From Neoceratodus forsteri (Eukaryota; Chordata; Ceratodontiformes; Ceratodontidae), in assembly GCA_016271365.2 (NCBI GenBank), contig JADMNL010000028.1, forward strand, positions 59,290,001-59,354,000: a stretch of DNA of 64,000 bases. Reading direction: 5' to 3'. Shown here piece after piece: positions 9,745-21,599 of this stretch; positions within the stretch are counted from its first letter, which is position 1; the number at the start of each line of letters is the position of its first letter. A program made the position numbers and the translations under genes. The notes under the pieces were generated by a model. It was not told where the DNA came from. It made no database searches and saw only the letters and a list, made by a program, of their open reading frames with translations.

Positions 9745-9955
9745 AACTGTCTACCTCTTCGGATTAGAGAGTGCCTGTCCGCCGAGTCTTTCAAGTCTTC
9801 ATTAAAAACGTATTTATTCGATCTAGCGTGAGTTTATATTGCTGCCTTTTTATTTTGTACATTTTTTAGACTGTATACTTAGTTTCATATTGTAGTGTGT
9901 ATGCGCCTTGGTTTAAGAAAAGCACACTATAAATACATTTTGATTTGACTTGATT

Positions 9956-10136
9956 TACCTCTCCTGTTGTATTTTCCTGTACTTTCATGCCACTACACTT
10001 GTATTATTTCTGCCTTATTTTATTTGTTCTATCTCTGCTCAATTAGTATTTTGTATTTGCTGGATCATTCATATCTGTAACTCTCCTGGGCCATGCCTGA
10101 AAGTAGGCAATATTAAAAACTAACTAAATAAATAAA
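9956..10136 (+). mobile_element. LINE 3' UTR tail with AAATA repeats
   Basis: T-rich sequence ends in GCAATATTAAAAACTAACTAAATAAATAAAT, typical of a LINE 3' end. It probably belongs with the LINE fragment at 6,962-7,436, split by the L2. It recurs at about 16,289-16,471 in the second duplication unit. Confidence 0.4.
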
Positions 10137-11696
10137 TTATCTGGTCATTCCTTATTTTTTGCATCCAAATGACCTGATCTGACTTTCCAGAGATAATTTG
10201 GAAGTGGGGCAATATCCTCCACTACCTTGTCCCTGGCTACTAAGGTAACTTGTGAACAAAAATGCCCTCATTCACCACTCAGCAATATTGGAGTTCATAA
10301 AAAGAGAAGTATTCGGTTAATCTTGTCCATTTAGAGCATTCTGGACCAATGAACTCTGAATGTTGGAAGCTTTGGGAGTTAAAGGAGAATTACCCACTTT
10401 ATTGGCCCCATTTTTTGTACAATCTAGAAATATTTCATTGGACTGTAAGTCCTCAATGTCTTGTGATAAGTTGTTTTCATTGACTCTAGTACCAGAATCA
10501 ACTGGAATAGCATCCAATTTTCCATTAAAATCAATTGTGGATGATTGTATAGAACATTAGCAAGAAACATTCCCTGCTGGGGTTGACATTATTTTCCCCA
10601 TAACGTTTACTGCTTTGGGCTGGGTGAATCCAGCTTATCTTTAAATTCTTTGGGACACTTTTTATTTAATTTTTGTTGTTTTTAATTATCTCCCCTTAGT
10701 TCTACTAAAATAGCTTCCATGGACTGAAGTTTCTTTTTATGTGATTTACTTTTGCTTTCACAGTCCATAATTAAGACCGAGTTATCCTCTTTTGTTGCAC
10801 TAGATCTCATCCTGATTTATTAAAAATTATACTTGAATGAGGGCCTTGCAGTCTTAAAATAATGTTTACACAATTAAAGATGCCTCGACAAAGATAACCA
10901 AAGTTGTCCAAATATTTCACTTACTAGAGATTTCAATTAACTAAGCCTTAATTGTATAATTATTATTATATGCATATAACTATGATAAACTGTAACAGTT
11001 TTAAACTTGTAATGGCAAGGTTCAATCTCCTTTCTTTTAAAATTCCCAAACTCCCTGATCCAATAACATAAAACCTTTTAAATTAAATATTGCAGATTGC
11101 AAATTAAAAAACAGTATCTCTTTGTCAATCTTTTTACCTGCTTGTCCCCACTTGATTCAGCTTAGGTTTTTTAGAACCTCATCCTTCTTCACTTTAAGTT
11201 GGTTCTTTGATCTGCATTTGATCTGTATTCTCTATTGGCCTTTGCTCTTTACTCTTAACTTCTCTGATGTCTTCTGTTTCTCTTCTGTTTCCTCTTTCCT
11301 CCGCTTCCTGCTCCTCGCTGATAAAGGGAATCTATGGAGTCCCCATGGGAAACTTGTTAGACGACTGTCCATTTCTGCATGTTCCTGAAGAGTCTTGCCA
11401 CTTTAAAATCAAATGTAGACCATTAAATATATTATTTGTTACAAATTAAGATGTGAATTACAGACTAGGAATATGCAAGATGAGAATTAGATCACATTAT
11501 TTCTTTCCCACTACAATGAGACTAGGAATATATATGCCTTCTCTATTAGGGCTTTAAATAGAATAAAATAAGCAAAAATGTGTCACTAGTCCAAAGATGA
11601 ATTCTAAAGAAAAAACGTGGACATTTCCCAAACCTCCCCTGTAGCATCCCACGGCCTTAATTCGAATTTTCACCTTAAATTAAAAATGTCAAAATA
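10137..11696. other. Unassigned AT-rich repeat sequence
   Basis: No domain is recognised. A 66-codon minus-strand frame at 10,317-10,517 (rich in N, S and Q) is exactly preserved in the second duplication unit (16,651-16,851), which reflects recent duplication rather than selection. On the minus strand the stretch around 10,700-10,800 reads like a lysine-rich LINE ORF1 or 5' region (ESKSKSHKKKLQSMEAIL), so this may be the 5' part of an antisense LINE. The second copy lies at 16,472-18,031. Confidence 0.4.
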
Positions 11697-11698
11697 TA

Positions 11699-11955
11699 CC
11701 TCCTGATGTAGTTTTTATGTTTATTTGTGTCCGTGGCTTCTGGTTTAAAAGAATGTCCCCAGCCATCTCGCAGCTGCCACATGCATTCCACGCTCACGCT
11801 ATGCTAATGCACCCTTCTGACTCTGCCATTGGTCAGCAGGGCATACTAGCATTAAGAAAGCGAGAGATGTGTGCTGCAGCCACAAGATGGCTTCAGACAT
11901 TCTTTTAAACTGGAAACATGGATGAAAACAATAAACTTAAAACTATATCAGGAGG
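11699..11955. mobile_element. Mariner-type MITE, copy in unit 1
   Basis: A 257-bp element with long inverted repeats: CCTCCTGATGTAGTTTTTATG at the left and a diverged complement ending ATATCAGGAGG at the right, extending inward to GAATGTC/GACATTC. It is flanked on both sides by TA, the Tc1/mariner target duplication. It has no coding capacity. Confidence 0.75.
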
Positions 11956-12193
11956 TAGGTGAAAATGCAAATCGGGGACTTGGGATGCAGGGAGGTTAGG
12001 GAAATATCCACTGTTTTCCTTTAAATTTAAGTTTTAAATTAGTTTTTATGGTTAATTGGAGTATGCTTAAATACATTCAGTGACTTGATCATAAAGTAAT
12101 GTAAAAATTATGTTTTAAAACAACAGAATTAAGTCATACTTCCAAATTAAGTTATTACAACCAGAAGTTTGATTCCAAAATCAGTTATAATTT

Positions 12194-12455
12194 GTGGGGG
12201 GAAGATTTAGGAGGGAGGTAAGGAGACATTTTTTCTCAGAAAGTGTGGTGGGCAAGTGGAACACCTTACCAGAAGAGCTGGTATCCTGTAAGATGGTGGG
12301 CAGTTTTAAGAGGGGTTGGGACAGGGTAAGGGGTACTGTGATGGGGGGGCAAGAGGGGCAGCTGCAAAATGAGAGGCTAGCTGCACACTCGAGCAGACTT
12401 GATAAACCATGTGGCCTGTTTCTGCTGCCAATTTCATATGTTTGTATGTAATAAA
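12194..12455 (+). mobile_element. CR1 LINE 3' end, copy in unit 1
   Basis: The + strand encodes RREVRRHFFSESVVGKWNTL, PEELVSCKMVGSFKRGWD: the terminal CR1 ORF2 module (F-x-x-VVxxWNxLPEE-V...FK). A short 3' UTR follows, ending CCAATTTCATATGTTTGTATG, a CR1-type tail. It is heavily 5' truncated. It recurs at 18,537-18,790, where a few indels break the frame. Confidence 0.75.
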
Positions 12456-13249
12456 CAGGTACCAGTGACTAATCAGGCAGGAAAAACAATCAAGTTCAGA
12501 GATGGATTTTTTAAACTTACTTTGTAATGCTGCAAATAAGCTTGTGAATGTTGCAAGTGCTTTCATTAACTCAGCCAGAAGCTCCTGTTGAACCAAAATT
12601 TTAGCGCTCAGTAGTGTCAAATAAGAAGAATTCTTCCCAACATTTCAAATCTCTGGCATCATAGAAATATAAAACTACTGTGCAACTTCGAGCTTACTGA
12701 ATTACACAGAAACTGGAGTTTTACTCTGCGTTTGGTTATACCAAAATTAGAGAAGAATAGCTCAGTCAAAATCAATCATGAAAAAGTAGACTGCATTAGA
12801 AACATAGAATTTGGGACTTCCGGTGATGTCATGGGACGAATGGGAGACTAAAACCTGAGAGCTCCAGGACCCGTCTACAAAACCGAAGTTAATCCTCCCC
12901 CAAACTGACAAAAATTCAAATTTTGGTGGCAAGATCTACGTTCCAGAATGGCTACCAAAGCAACAAGCTGAAAATGGCAAAAATAATACCTCACTGCGAA
13001 GTTAAAGCAACTCACGTTGGATGAAGAAATGGAGGGCTTCACTGCAGCTCGGCGCAATCATACCCTCCAAGTCCTCAATTGATACAGAAGATAGTGAACT
13101 CCTACTCCTAGAAAGGCAGAACGAACTCTCCAGAAAATACTGTCATCGGTACAAAAAATCGATTCTTCTATCACGGACCTAAGGCAAGATGTAAAGAACA
13201 TAGACTGTAAAGTGGCAGAAAATACAGTTAAAATCTCAGAGTTATCAGA

Positions 13250-13699
13250 GTGCATAGAATCACGGGAGATGAAGTATTACTATATTTGTTGCAGAAAGAT
13301 CAGGAAACTAAGGCCAGGCTGGAGGATATTGAAAACCACTCCTGTCGCAACAACTTCTGTATTCACGGAATACCGGAGGGAGCGGAGGAGGGATTTATGA
13401 CTCCCATTGATTTTATGCAGCACCTGTTGCGGTCAGTACTCACAATCCCATCCGACCTCGACCTAACCATGGACTGGGGTCACTGCTCCTTGGCGCCAAA
13501 GCCCATAAATGCTGATGCAAGGCCCAGATCGTGGATCATCCGGATGGTCCTATTCCAAACCAAAGAATGGATTCTTAGAGAAGCGTGGCGACTCTGGGAC
13601 CTGAAGTATCAGGGAAACAACATTTTTCTAGCAAGATTTCTCCCCGGCCTTACAGTAGTTCCCAGCCAGGCTACGGGTCCACGTGGACTCAGGCCCTAA
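13250..13699 (+). pseudogene. L1 ORF1 fragment, unit 1 copy
   Basis: A 149-codon open stretch of ORF1p. It holds the end of the coiled coil (LEDIENHSCRNNFCIHGIPE), the HGIPEG signature of transposase_22-type ORF1 proteins, and most of the RNA-binding domain (PRSWIIRMVLFQTKEWIL, then AWRLWDLKYQGNNIF). It is longer here than in the unit 2 copy, which has single-base losses in the middle. The N-terminal part is shifted to other frames by short deletions around 13,040. Confidence 0.8.
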
Positions 13700-15164
13700 G
13701 ACCTTCATAAACCTGCTGGAAGCATTGCCACTTTTAAAAGAATGGAGTATTGAGTTACCCAATCTGGAGATGGAAATCCTTAAGCAGAACCTACAGAAAA
13801 TGTGTGGCATACGGGGGAGAGGCTTTTAGAGGTACGACCTGGATCAGTACCAAAGATGTTGGTGAAAGATGCAGGGAAGATCATCCAGAGAGCCGAGAAG
13901 AGAAAACCACCTAAGCCCCAATTTTCCTTCTAGACCCTCACAGCATCACTGAATTGGAGACAGTCACACAAGCAACAACCGATGAAGCAGAAGAGGGATG
14001 GTAGAAGAGCCCTTTGCTCTCCCAGGAGAACCAAAACACTGACTGTTTGAAGGACTTAACAGATAAGTCTATATTTTAAAAGATATGACCTACCCTGCTA
14101 AAGGGGTTGTAATTGCTTTGGACAGATTATTGGTTAACAGGAGGGGCAGGATGGGGGTGGAGGAAGTGGAGGAAAGGGAGATATGTCAAGTGCCTAGCTC
14201 CAACCTCTACAGTTTAAAATAAATAAATAAATCTAACTGGGAGATAAATAACTCAGATGGGTAAGTAAAGGGCTCTTTCAGCTAGGGAGGCACTAAATAG
14301 GAGAGTCATTCATCTCAACACGCACTCATTTGGGAGGGGCTGAGGTGGGATGCCACGCCCCCTGAAAATTATTAATAACAGCGACTCTAGTCCATGAAAT
14401 GAGGGAGGGTGTCTCTAACTCTAGGAGGAGCACCATAGTGAGCTACATAGCCCAGGACTCTTTATAGCAGACTTTTAAAGGTGCCCGATTGGACAGTTGA
14501 TTATTGAGAAGGAGAAAATAATGCAAGCCACTCTGGGAATCATGGGACTGGCTGATCCAACTCCCCCAGTTTAAGGTAATAGGAACCCCACGCAAGAAAA
14601 CTGATAAGGGGAACTGCACTCTTCTTTCAAAGATGTAACCATTCATTATCTGGGACGTGTATGGGGGGGGTGTTTGGAGGTGATCATAGGAAAGATGGAT
14701 GAGACGGGTTTTGGAGGGGTTGATTTGATCCCTGGTCTCAGTGGCGTAACATATTATTCAGAGCGAACACCAAAACTTCTCTGAGCCTCTAATATAGAGA
14801 CAGTGGGTGTTGTATAACTCCTCACAACACAAGAGTAGCTAAGCTACCCCCCACCCTCTCTCATTTTAAAGGGACAGGGCTTGGGGAATCACTTAGGAAG
14901 CAATAGTAAGGTAGTTTATACATTAAATAAGTAGAGAAGTAATGTGTAACTTGACAATCTATAGTTTTCTCACTGTTCTTTGTTCATAAGACCAGTGTTG
15001 GTCTTATAGTATTGTTACCAGTTTACAATCACCCTAGGTTAAAGGTTGTTTTATTTTTGGTAATGTTCATAGTTTGCACAGTTTTGGACAGTCAGATTAA
15101 TGTACAATGTAGTAGAAAATGTATAATTGCACTCCGGAATGGGAGGGGGGGATGAAACGAATTA

Positions 15165-15743
15165 ATGGTAAACACACACCTTGGGGTATTGCCACCCCCT
15201 TTCTCTCCCTGTGTCTCCCCAGACGGCACAATGGCTTGTTTAAAAATGTGCTCATATAACGTGAAGGGAATTAACTCCCAAATAAAACATACAAGAATGT
15301 TACAAGAACTTAGAAAATTACAGGGGGATGTGATCTTCCTTCAAGAAACACACTTATCCATAACCGAGCACCTAAAGCTGCGTAGAGCTTGGGTGGATCA
15401 AGTGACAGCAGCCTCTCATCCCAAATCCAAAAGGGTGGGGGTGGCGATTCTACTGCGGAAAGGCCTACAACTGACAATAGAGTTGACAGAGGGAGGGTTG
15501 CAAGGAAGATATGTGAGGATGTCAGCCAAAATTCAAGGAATGTTAATCCATTTTGTTAATATTTATGCCCCTAACACTCAACAAGAAAACTTCTTTAAAA
15601 AGCTTTTTCTGAAAATTGCAGAGCTCCCCCAGGGTCAGCTACTACTTGGAGGAGAGCTTAACACAGCGCCCCATCCCCTGAGAAATCGCTCATCAGGGCA
15701 ACCTCGACAAATAAAACAGCATCTAAAATCCTGGCCGCATTAA
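15165..15743 (+). pseudogene. L1 ORF2 endonuclease fragment, unit 1 copy
   Basis: The frame covers MCSYNVKGINSQIKHTRML (catalytic Asn block), VIFLQETHL (catalytic Glu block), the VNIYAPN block and LLLGGELNTAP where active elements have GDFN: Asp is replaced by Gly and Phe by Leu. It ends at a stop at 15,741. The true ORF2 start is probably the ATG at 15,231 in the same frame. Confidence 0.8.
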
Positions 15744-18033
15744 CAAGGGAAATAGGTTTGGTGGATATCTGGAGAGCCCAACACCTAAAGGAAAAAGACT
15801 ATACTTTTTTCTGAAACTCACAACAGTCCTATTCTAGAATAGATTTGTTTTACACAAATGCATCCTGTCTCCACAGGGTCAAGAGTTCCTGTATACATAA
15901 TATCACTGACCTATAAGACCCTACACAGACAGGGACCGGGTTACTTGCAAGACCTCCTTCGGCATTACTTCCCTTCCCACCTGCTTCGCTCCGCTGATGA
16001 GGGATTGCTAGAGGTTCCCAGGGTCCGTCTTCAAACATCAGGCACTAGGGCCTTTTCTTTTGTAGCCCTGACCCTGTGAAACTGTCTACCTCTTCGGATT
16101 AGAGAGTGCCTGTCCACCGAGTCTTTCAAGTCTTCATTAAAAACGTATTTATTCGATCTAGCGCGAGTTTATATTGCTGCCTTTTTATTTTGTATATTTT
16201 TAGACTGTATACTTAGTTTCATATTGTAGTGTGTATGCGCCTTGGTTTAAGAAAAGCACACTATAAATACATTTTGATTTGATTTGATTTACCTCTCCTG
16301 TTGTATTTTCCTGTACTTTCATGCCACTACACTTGTATTATTTCTGACTTATTTTATTTGTTCTATCTCTGCTCAATTAGTATTTTGTATTTGCTGGATC
16401 ATTCATATCTGTAACTCTCCTGGGCCATGCCTGAAAGTAGGCAATATTAAAAACTAACTAAATAAATAAATTATCTGGTCATTCCTTATTTTTTGCATCC
16501 AAATGACCTGATCTGACTTTCCAGAGATAATTTGGAAGTGGGGCAATATCCTCCACTACCTTGTCCCTGGCTACTAAGGTAACTTGTGAACAAAAATGCC
16601 CTCATTCACCACTCAGCAATATTGGAGTTCATAAAAAGAGAAGTATTCGGTTAATCTTGTCCATTTAGAGCATTCTGGACCAATGAACTCTGAATGTTGG
16701 AAGCTTTGGGAGTTAAAGGAGAATTACCCACTTTATTGGCCCCATTTTTTGTACAATCTAGAAATATTTCATTGGACTGTAAGTCCTCAATGTCTTGTGA
16801 TAAGTTGTTTTCATTGACTCTAGTACCAGAATCAACTGGAATAGCATCCAATTTTCCATTAAAATCAATTGTGGATGATTGTATAGAACATTAGCAAGAA
16901 ACATTCCCTGCTGGGGTTGACATTATTTTCCCCATAACGTTTACTGCTTTGGGCTGGGCTGAATCCAGCTTATCTTTAAATTCTTTGGGACAATTTTTAT
17001 TTAATTTTTGTTGTTTTTAATTATCTCCCCTTAGTTCTACTAAAATAGCTTCCATGGACTGAAGTTTCTTTTTATGTGATTTACTTTTGCTTTCACAGTC
17101 CATAATTAAGACCGAGTTATTCTCTTTTGTTGCACTAGGTCTCATCCTGATTTATTAAAAATTATACTTGAATGAGGGCCTTGTAGTCTTAAAATAATGT
17201 TTACACAATTAAAGATGCCTCGACAAAGATAACCAAAGTTGTCCAAATATTTCACTTACTAGAGATTTCAATTAACTAAGCCTTAATTGTATAATTATTA
17301 TTATATGCATATAACTATGATAAACTGTAACAGTTTTAAACTTGTAATGGCAAGGTTCAATCTCCTTTCTTTTAAAATTCCCAGACTCCCTGATCCAATA
17401 ACATAAAACCTTTTAAATTAAATATTGCAGATTGCAAATTAAAAAACAGTATCTCTTTGTCAATCTTTTTACCTGCTTGTCCCCACTTGATTCAGCTTAG
17501 GTTCTTTAGAACCTCATCCTTCTTCACTTTAAGTTGGTTCTTTGATCTGCATTTGATCTGTATTCTCTATTGGCCTTTGCTCTTTACTCTTAACTTCTCT
17601 GATGTCTTCTGTTTCTCTTCTGTTTCCTCTTTCCTCCGCTTCCTGCTCCTCGCTGATAAAGGGAATCTATGGAGTCCCCATGGGAAACTTGTCAGACGAC
17701 TGTCCATTTCTGCATGTTCCTGAAGAGTCTTGCCACTTTAAAATGAAATGTAGACCATTAAATATATTATTTGTTACAAATTAAGATGTGAATTACAGAC
17801 TAAGAATATGCAAGATGAGAATTAGATCACATTATTTCTTTCCCACTACAATGAGACTAGGAATATATATGCCTTCTCTATTAGGGCTTTAAATAGAATA
17901 AAATAAGCAAAAATGTGTCACTAGTCCAAAGATGAATTCTAAAGAAAAAACGTGGACATTTCCCAAACCTCCCCTGCAGCATCCCACGGCCTTAATTCGA
18001 ATTTTCACCTTAAATTAAAAATGTCAAAATATA

Positions 18034-18292
18034 CCTCCTGATGTAGTTTTTATGTTTATTTGTGTCCGTGGCTTCTGGTTTAAAAGAATGTCCCCAGCCA
18101 TCTCGCAGCTGCCACATGCATTCCACGCTCACGCTATGCTAATGCACCCTTCTGACTCTGCCATTGGTCAGCAGGGCATACTAGCATTAAGACAGCGAGA
18201 GATGTGTGCTGCAGCCACAAGATGGCTTCAGACATTCTTTTAAACTGGAAGCCACGGATGAAAACAATAAACTTAAAAACTACATCAGGAGG
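18034..18292. mobile_element. Mariner-type MITE, copy in unit 2
   Basis: This is the duplicate of the MITE at 11,699-11,955, 259 bp with the same TA flanks. Its right arm (GCCACGGATG, AACTACATCAGGAGG) complements the left arm better than the unit 1 copy does, so unit 1 has mutated more here. Confidence 0.75.
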
Positions 18293-18536
18293 TAGGTGAA
18301 AATGCAAATCGGGGACTTGGGATGCGGCAGGGGAGGTTAGGGAAATATCCACTGTTTTCCTTTAAATTTTAAGTTTTAAATTAGTTTTTATGGTTAATTG
18401 GAGTATGCTTAAATACATTCAGTGACTTGATCATAAAGTAATGTAAAAATTATGTTTTAAAACAACAGAATTAAGTCATACTTCCAAATTAAGTTATTAC
18501 AACCAGAAGTTTGATTCCAAAATCAGTTATAATTTG

Positions 18537-18790
18537 TGGGGGGAAGATTTAGGAGGGAGGTAAGGAGACATTTTTCTCCAGAAAGTGTGGTGGGCAAGTG
18601 AGACACCTTACCAGAAGAGCTGGTATCCTGTAAGATGGTGGGCAGTTTTAAGAGGGTTGGGACAGGGTAAGGGTACTGTGATGGGGGGCAAGAGGGGCAG
18701 CTGCAAAATGAGAGGCTAGCTGCACACTCGAGCAGACTTGATAAACCATGTGGCCTGTTTCTGCTGCCAATTTCATATGTTTGTATGTAA
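18537..18790 (+). mobile_element. CR1 LINE 3' end, copy in unit 2
   Basis: Duplicate of the CR1 tail at 12,194-12,455. Several one-base differences in G runs and around GGCAAGTG(G)A(G)ACACC interrupt the WNxLPEE frame that is open in unit 1. Confidence 0.7.
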
Positions 18791-19294
18791 TAAACAGGTA
18801 CCAGTGACTAATCAGGCAGGAAAAACAATCAAGTTCAGAGATGGATTTTTTAAACTTACTTTGTAATGCTGCAAATAAGCTTGTGAATGTTGCAAGTGCT
18901 TTCATTAACTCAGCCAGAAGCTCCTGTTCGAACCAAGAATTTTAGCAGCGCTCAGTAGTGTCAAATAAGAAGAAATTCTTCCCAACATTTCAAATCTCTG
19001 GCATCATAGAAATATAAAACTACTGTGCAACTTCGAGCTTACTGAATTACACAGAAACTGGAGTTTTACTCTGCGTTTGGTTATACCAAAATTAGAGAGA
19101 GGAATAGCTCAGTCAAAATCAATCATGAAAAAGTAGACTGCATTAGAAACATAGAATTTGGGACTTCCGGTGATGTCATGGGACGAATGGGAGACTAAAA
19201 CCTGAGAGCTCCAGGACCCGTCTACAAAACCGAAGTTAATCCTCCCCCAAACTGACAAAAATTCAAATTTTGGTGGCAAGATCTACGTTCCAGA

Positions 19295-20186
19295 ATGGCT
19301 ACCAGAAGCAACAAGCTGAAAATGGCAAAAAATAATACCTCACTGACGAAGTTAAAGCAACTCACGTTGGATGAAGAAATGGAGGGCTTCACGGCCCACG
19401 CTCGGCGCAATCATACCCTCTCTCCAAGTCCTCAATTGATACAGAAGATAGTGAACTCCTACTCCCTAGAAAGGCAGAACGAACTCTCCAGAAAATACTG
19501 TCATCGGTACAAAAAATCGATTCTTCTATCACGGACCTAAGGCAAGATATAAAGAACATAGACTGTAAAGTGGCAGAAAATACAGTTAAAATCTTAGAGT
19601 TATCAGAGTCGCAAGATACGGGAGATAGAGTATTACTATATTTGTTGCAGAAAGATCAGGAAACTAAGGCCAGGCTGGAGGATATTGAAAACCACTCCTG
19701 TCGCAACAACTTCTGTATTCACGGAATACCGGAGGGAGCGGAGGAGGGATTTATGACTCCCATTGATTTTATGCAGCACCTGTTGCGGTCAGTACTCACA
19801 ATCCCATCCGACCTCGACTAACCATGGACTGGGGTCACTGCTCCTAGGCCAAAGCCCATAAATGCTGATGCAAGGCCCAGATCGTGGATCATCCGGATGG
19901 TCCTATTCCAAACAAAGAATGGATTCTTAGAGAAGCGTGGCGACTCTGGGACCTGAAGTATCAGGGAAACAACATTTTTTTTCTAGCAAGATTTCTCCCC
20001 GGCCTTACAGTAGTTCCCAGCCAGGCTACGGTCCACGTGGACTCAGGCCCTAAGACCTTCATAAACCTGCTGGAAGCATTGCCACTTTTAAAAGAATGGA
20101 GTATTGAGTTACCCAATCTGGAGATGGAAATCCTTAAGCAGAACCTACAGAAAAATGTGTGGCATACGGCGGGGAGAGGCTTTTAG
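19295..20186 (+). pseudogene. L1 ORF1, unit 2 copy (frameshifted)
   Basis: ORF1p binds element RNA and acts as a chaperone in the ribonucleoprotein. Three consecutive frames carry its parts. 19,295-19,540 is a lysine-rich N terminus (MATRSNKLKMAKNN). 19,570-19,821 is the coiled coil with LEDIENHSCRNNFCIHGIPE. 19,884-20,186 is the C-terminal RNA-binding domain (EWILREAWRLWDLKYQG, LPGLTVVPSQ). The first ATG fits the usual start close after the 5' UTR. Frame breaks near 19,540 and 19,820 are single-base changes relative to unit 1. Confidence 0.8.
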
Positions 20187-21599
20187 AGGGTACGACCTGG
20201 ATCAGTACCAAAGATGTTGGTGAAAGATGCAGGGAAGATCATCCAGAGAGCCGAGAAGAGAGAAAACCACCTAAGCCCCAATTTTCCTTCTAGACCCTCA
20301 CAGCATCACTGAATTGGAGACGAGTCACACAAGCAACAACCGATGAAGCAGAAGAGGGATGGTAGAAGAGCCCTTTGCTCTCCCAGGAGAACCAAAACAC
20401 TGACTGTTTGAAGGACTTAACAGATAAGTCTATATTTTAAAAGATATGACCTACCCTGCAAAAGGGGTTGTAATTGCTTTGGACAGATTATTGGTTAATG
20501 GGAGGGGGCAGGATGGGGGTGGAGGGAAGTGGAGGAAAAGGGAGATATGTCAAGTGCCTACGCTCCAACCTCTACAGTTTAAAATAAATAAATAAATCTA
20601 ACTGGGAGATAAATAACTCAGATGGGTAAGTAAAGGGCTCTTTCAGCTAGGGAGGCACTAAATAGGAGAGAGTCATTCATCTCAACACGCACTCATTTGG
20701 GAGGGGCTGAGGGTGGGATGCCACGTCCCCCTGAAAATTATTAATAACAGCGACTCTAGTCCATGAAATGAGGGAGGGGTGTCTCTAACTCTAGGAGGAG
20801 CACCATAGTGAAAGCACATAGCCCAGGACTCTTTATAGCAGACTTTTAAAGGTGCCCGATTGGACAGTTGATTATTGAGAAGGAGAAAATAATGCAAGCC
20901 ACTCTGGGAATCATGGGACTGGCTGATCCAACTCCCCCAGTTTAAGGTAATAGGAACCCCACGCAAGAAAACTGATAAGGGGAACTGCACTCTTCTTTCA
21001 AAGATGTAACCATTCATAATCTGGGACGTGTATGGGGGTGTTTGGAGGTGATCATAGGAAAGATGGATGAGACGGGTTTTGGAGGGGTTGATTTGATCCC
21101 TGGTCTCAGTGGCGTAACATATTATTCAGAGCGAACACCAAAACTTCTCTGAGCCTCTAATATAGAGACAGTGGGTGTTGTATAACACCTCACAACACAA
21201 GAGTAGCTAGGCTACCCCCCACCCTCTCTCATTTTAAAGGGACAGGGGCTTGGGGAATCACTTAGGAAGCAATAGTAAGGTAGTTTATACATTAAATAAG
21301 TAGAGAAGTAATGTGTAACTTGACAATCTATAGTTTTCTCACTGTTCTTTGTTCATAAGACCAGTGTTGGTCTTATAGTATTGTTACCAGTTTACAATCA
21401 CCCTAGGTTAAAGGTTGTTTTATTTTTGGTAATGTTCATAGTTTGCACAGTTTTGGACAGTCAGATTAATGTACAATGTAGTAGAAAATGTATAATTGCA
21501 CTCCGGAATGGGAGGGGGGGATGAAACGAATTAATGGTAAACACACACCTTGGGGTATTGCCACCCCCTTTCTCTCCCTGTGTCTCCCCAGACGGCACA

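Larger units (their letters stand above)
7440..9955 (+). mobile_element. 5'-truncated L2-clade LINE
   Basis: It begins inside the endonuclease (LGFTQVVTAATHIQGHSLDL, then WSDHHSI, the conserved SDH end of the domain). It continues through a linker, a nearly intact reverse transcriptase and a C-terminal module (ELHRLPVRWKITFK...LTYKTLHRQGPGYL). The 3' end carries the hallmark AAGCACACTATAAATACA, then short TTGATT-type repeats, as in vertebrate L2 elements. Length here is 2.5 kb of an expected 3-3.5 kb or more. The last 385 bases are part of the tandem duplication. Confidence 0.85.
9571..15905 (+). repeat. Tandem segmental duplication, unit 1
   Basis: This 6,335-bp unit starts in the L2 tail (CTGACCTATAAGACCC) and ends inside the L1 endonuclease (ACATAATATCA). 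The next base starts the second unit with the same CTGACCTATA. It contains the L2 3' end, an older LINE tail, unassigned AT-rich sequence, a mariner-type MITE, a CR1 tail and the 5' 3.1 kb of the L1. Identity with unit 2 is very high in most stretches; differences are mainly small indels. Confidence 0.95.
12814..15905 (+). mobile_element. L1-type LINE, duplicated 5' part (unit 1)
   Basis: The L1 5' end starts GGACTTCCGGTGATGTCATG directly after AGAAACATAGAATTTG. It contains ORF1 (12,948 to about 13,829, frameshifted), an inter-ORF region and the first part of ORF2 endonuclease, and breaks off at the duplication join. It is a by-product of segmental duplication, not a separate insertion: its 5' flank and target duplication copy were duplicated with it. 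Confidence 0.9.

Noticed and set aside
10317..10517. A conserved 66-residue protein present twice (10.3 and 16.65 kb)
   Set aside because: The identity follows from the recent 6.3-kb duplication; surrounding non-coding sequence is equally conserved.
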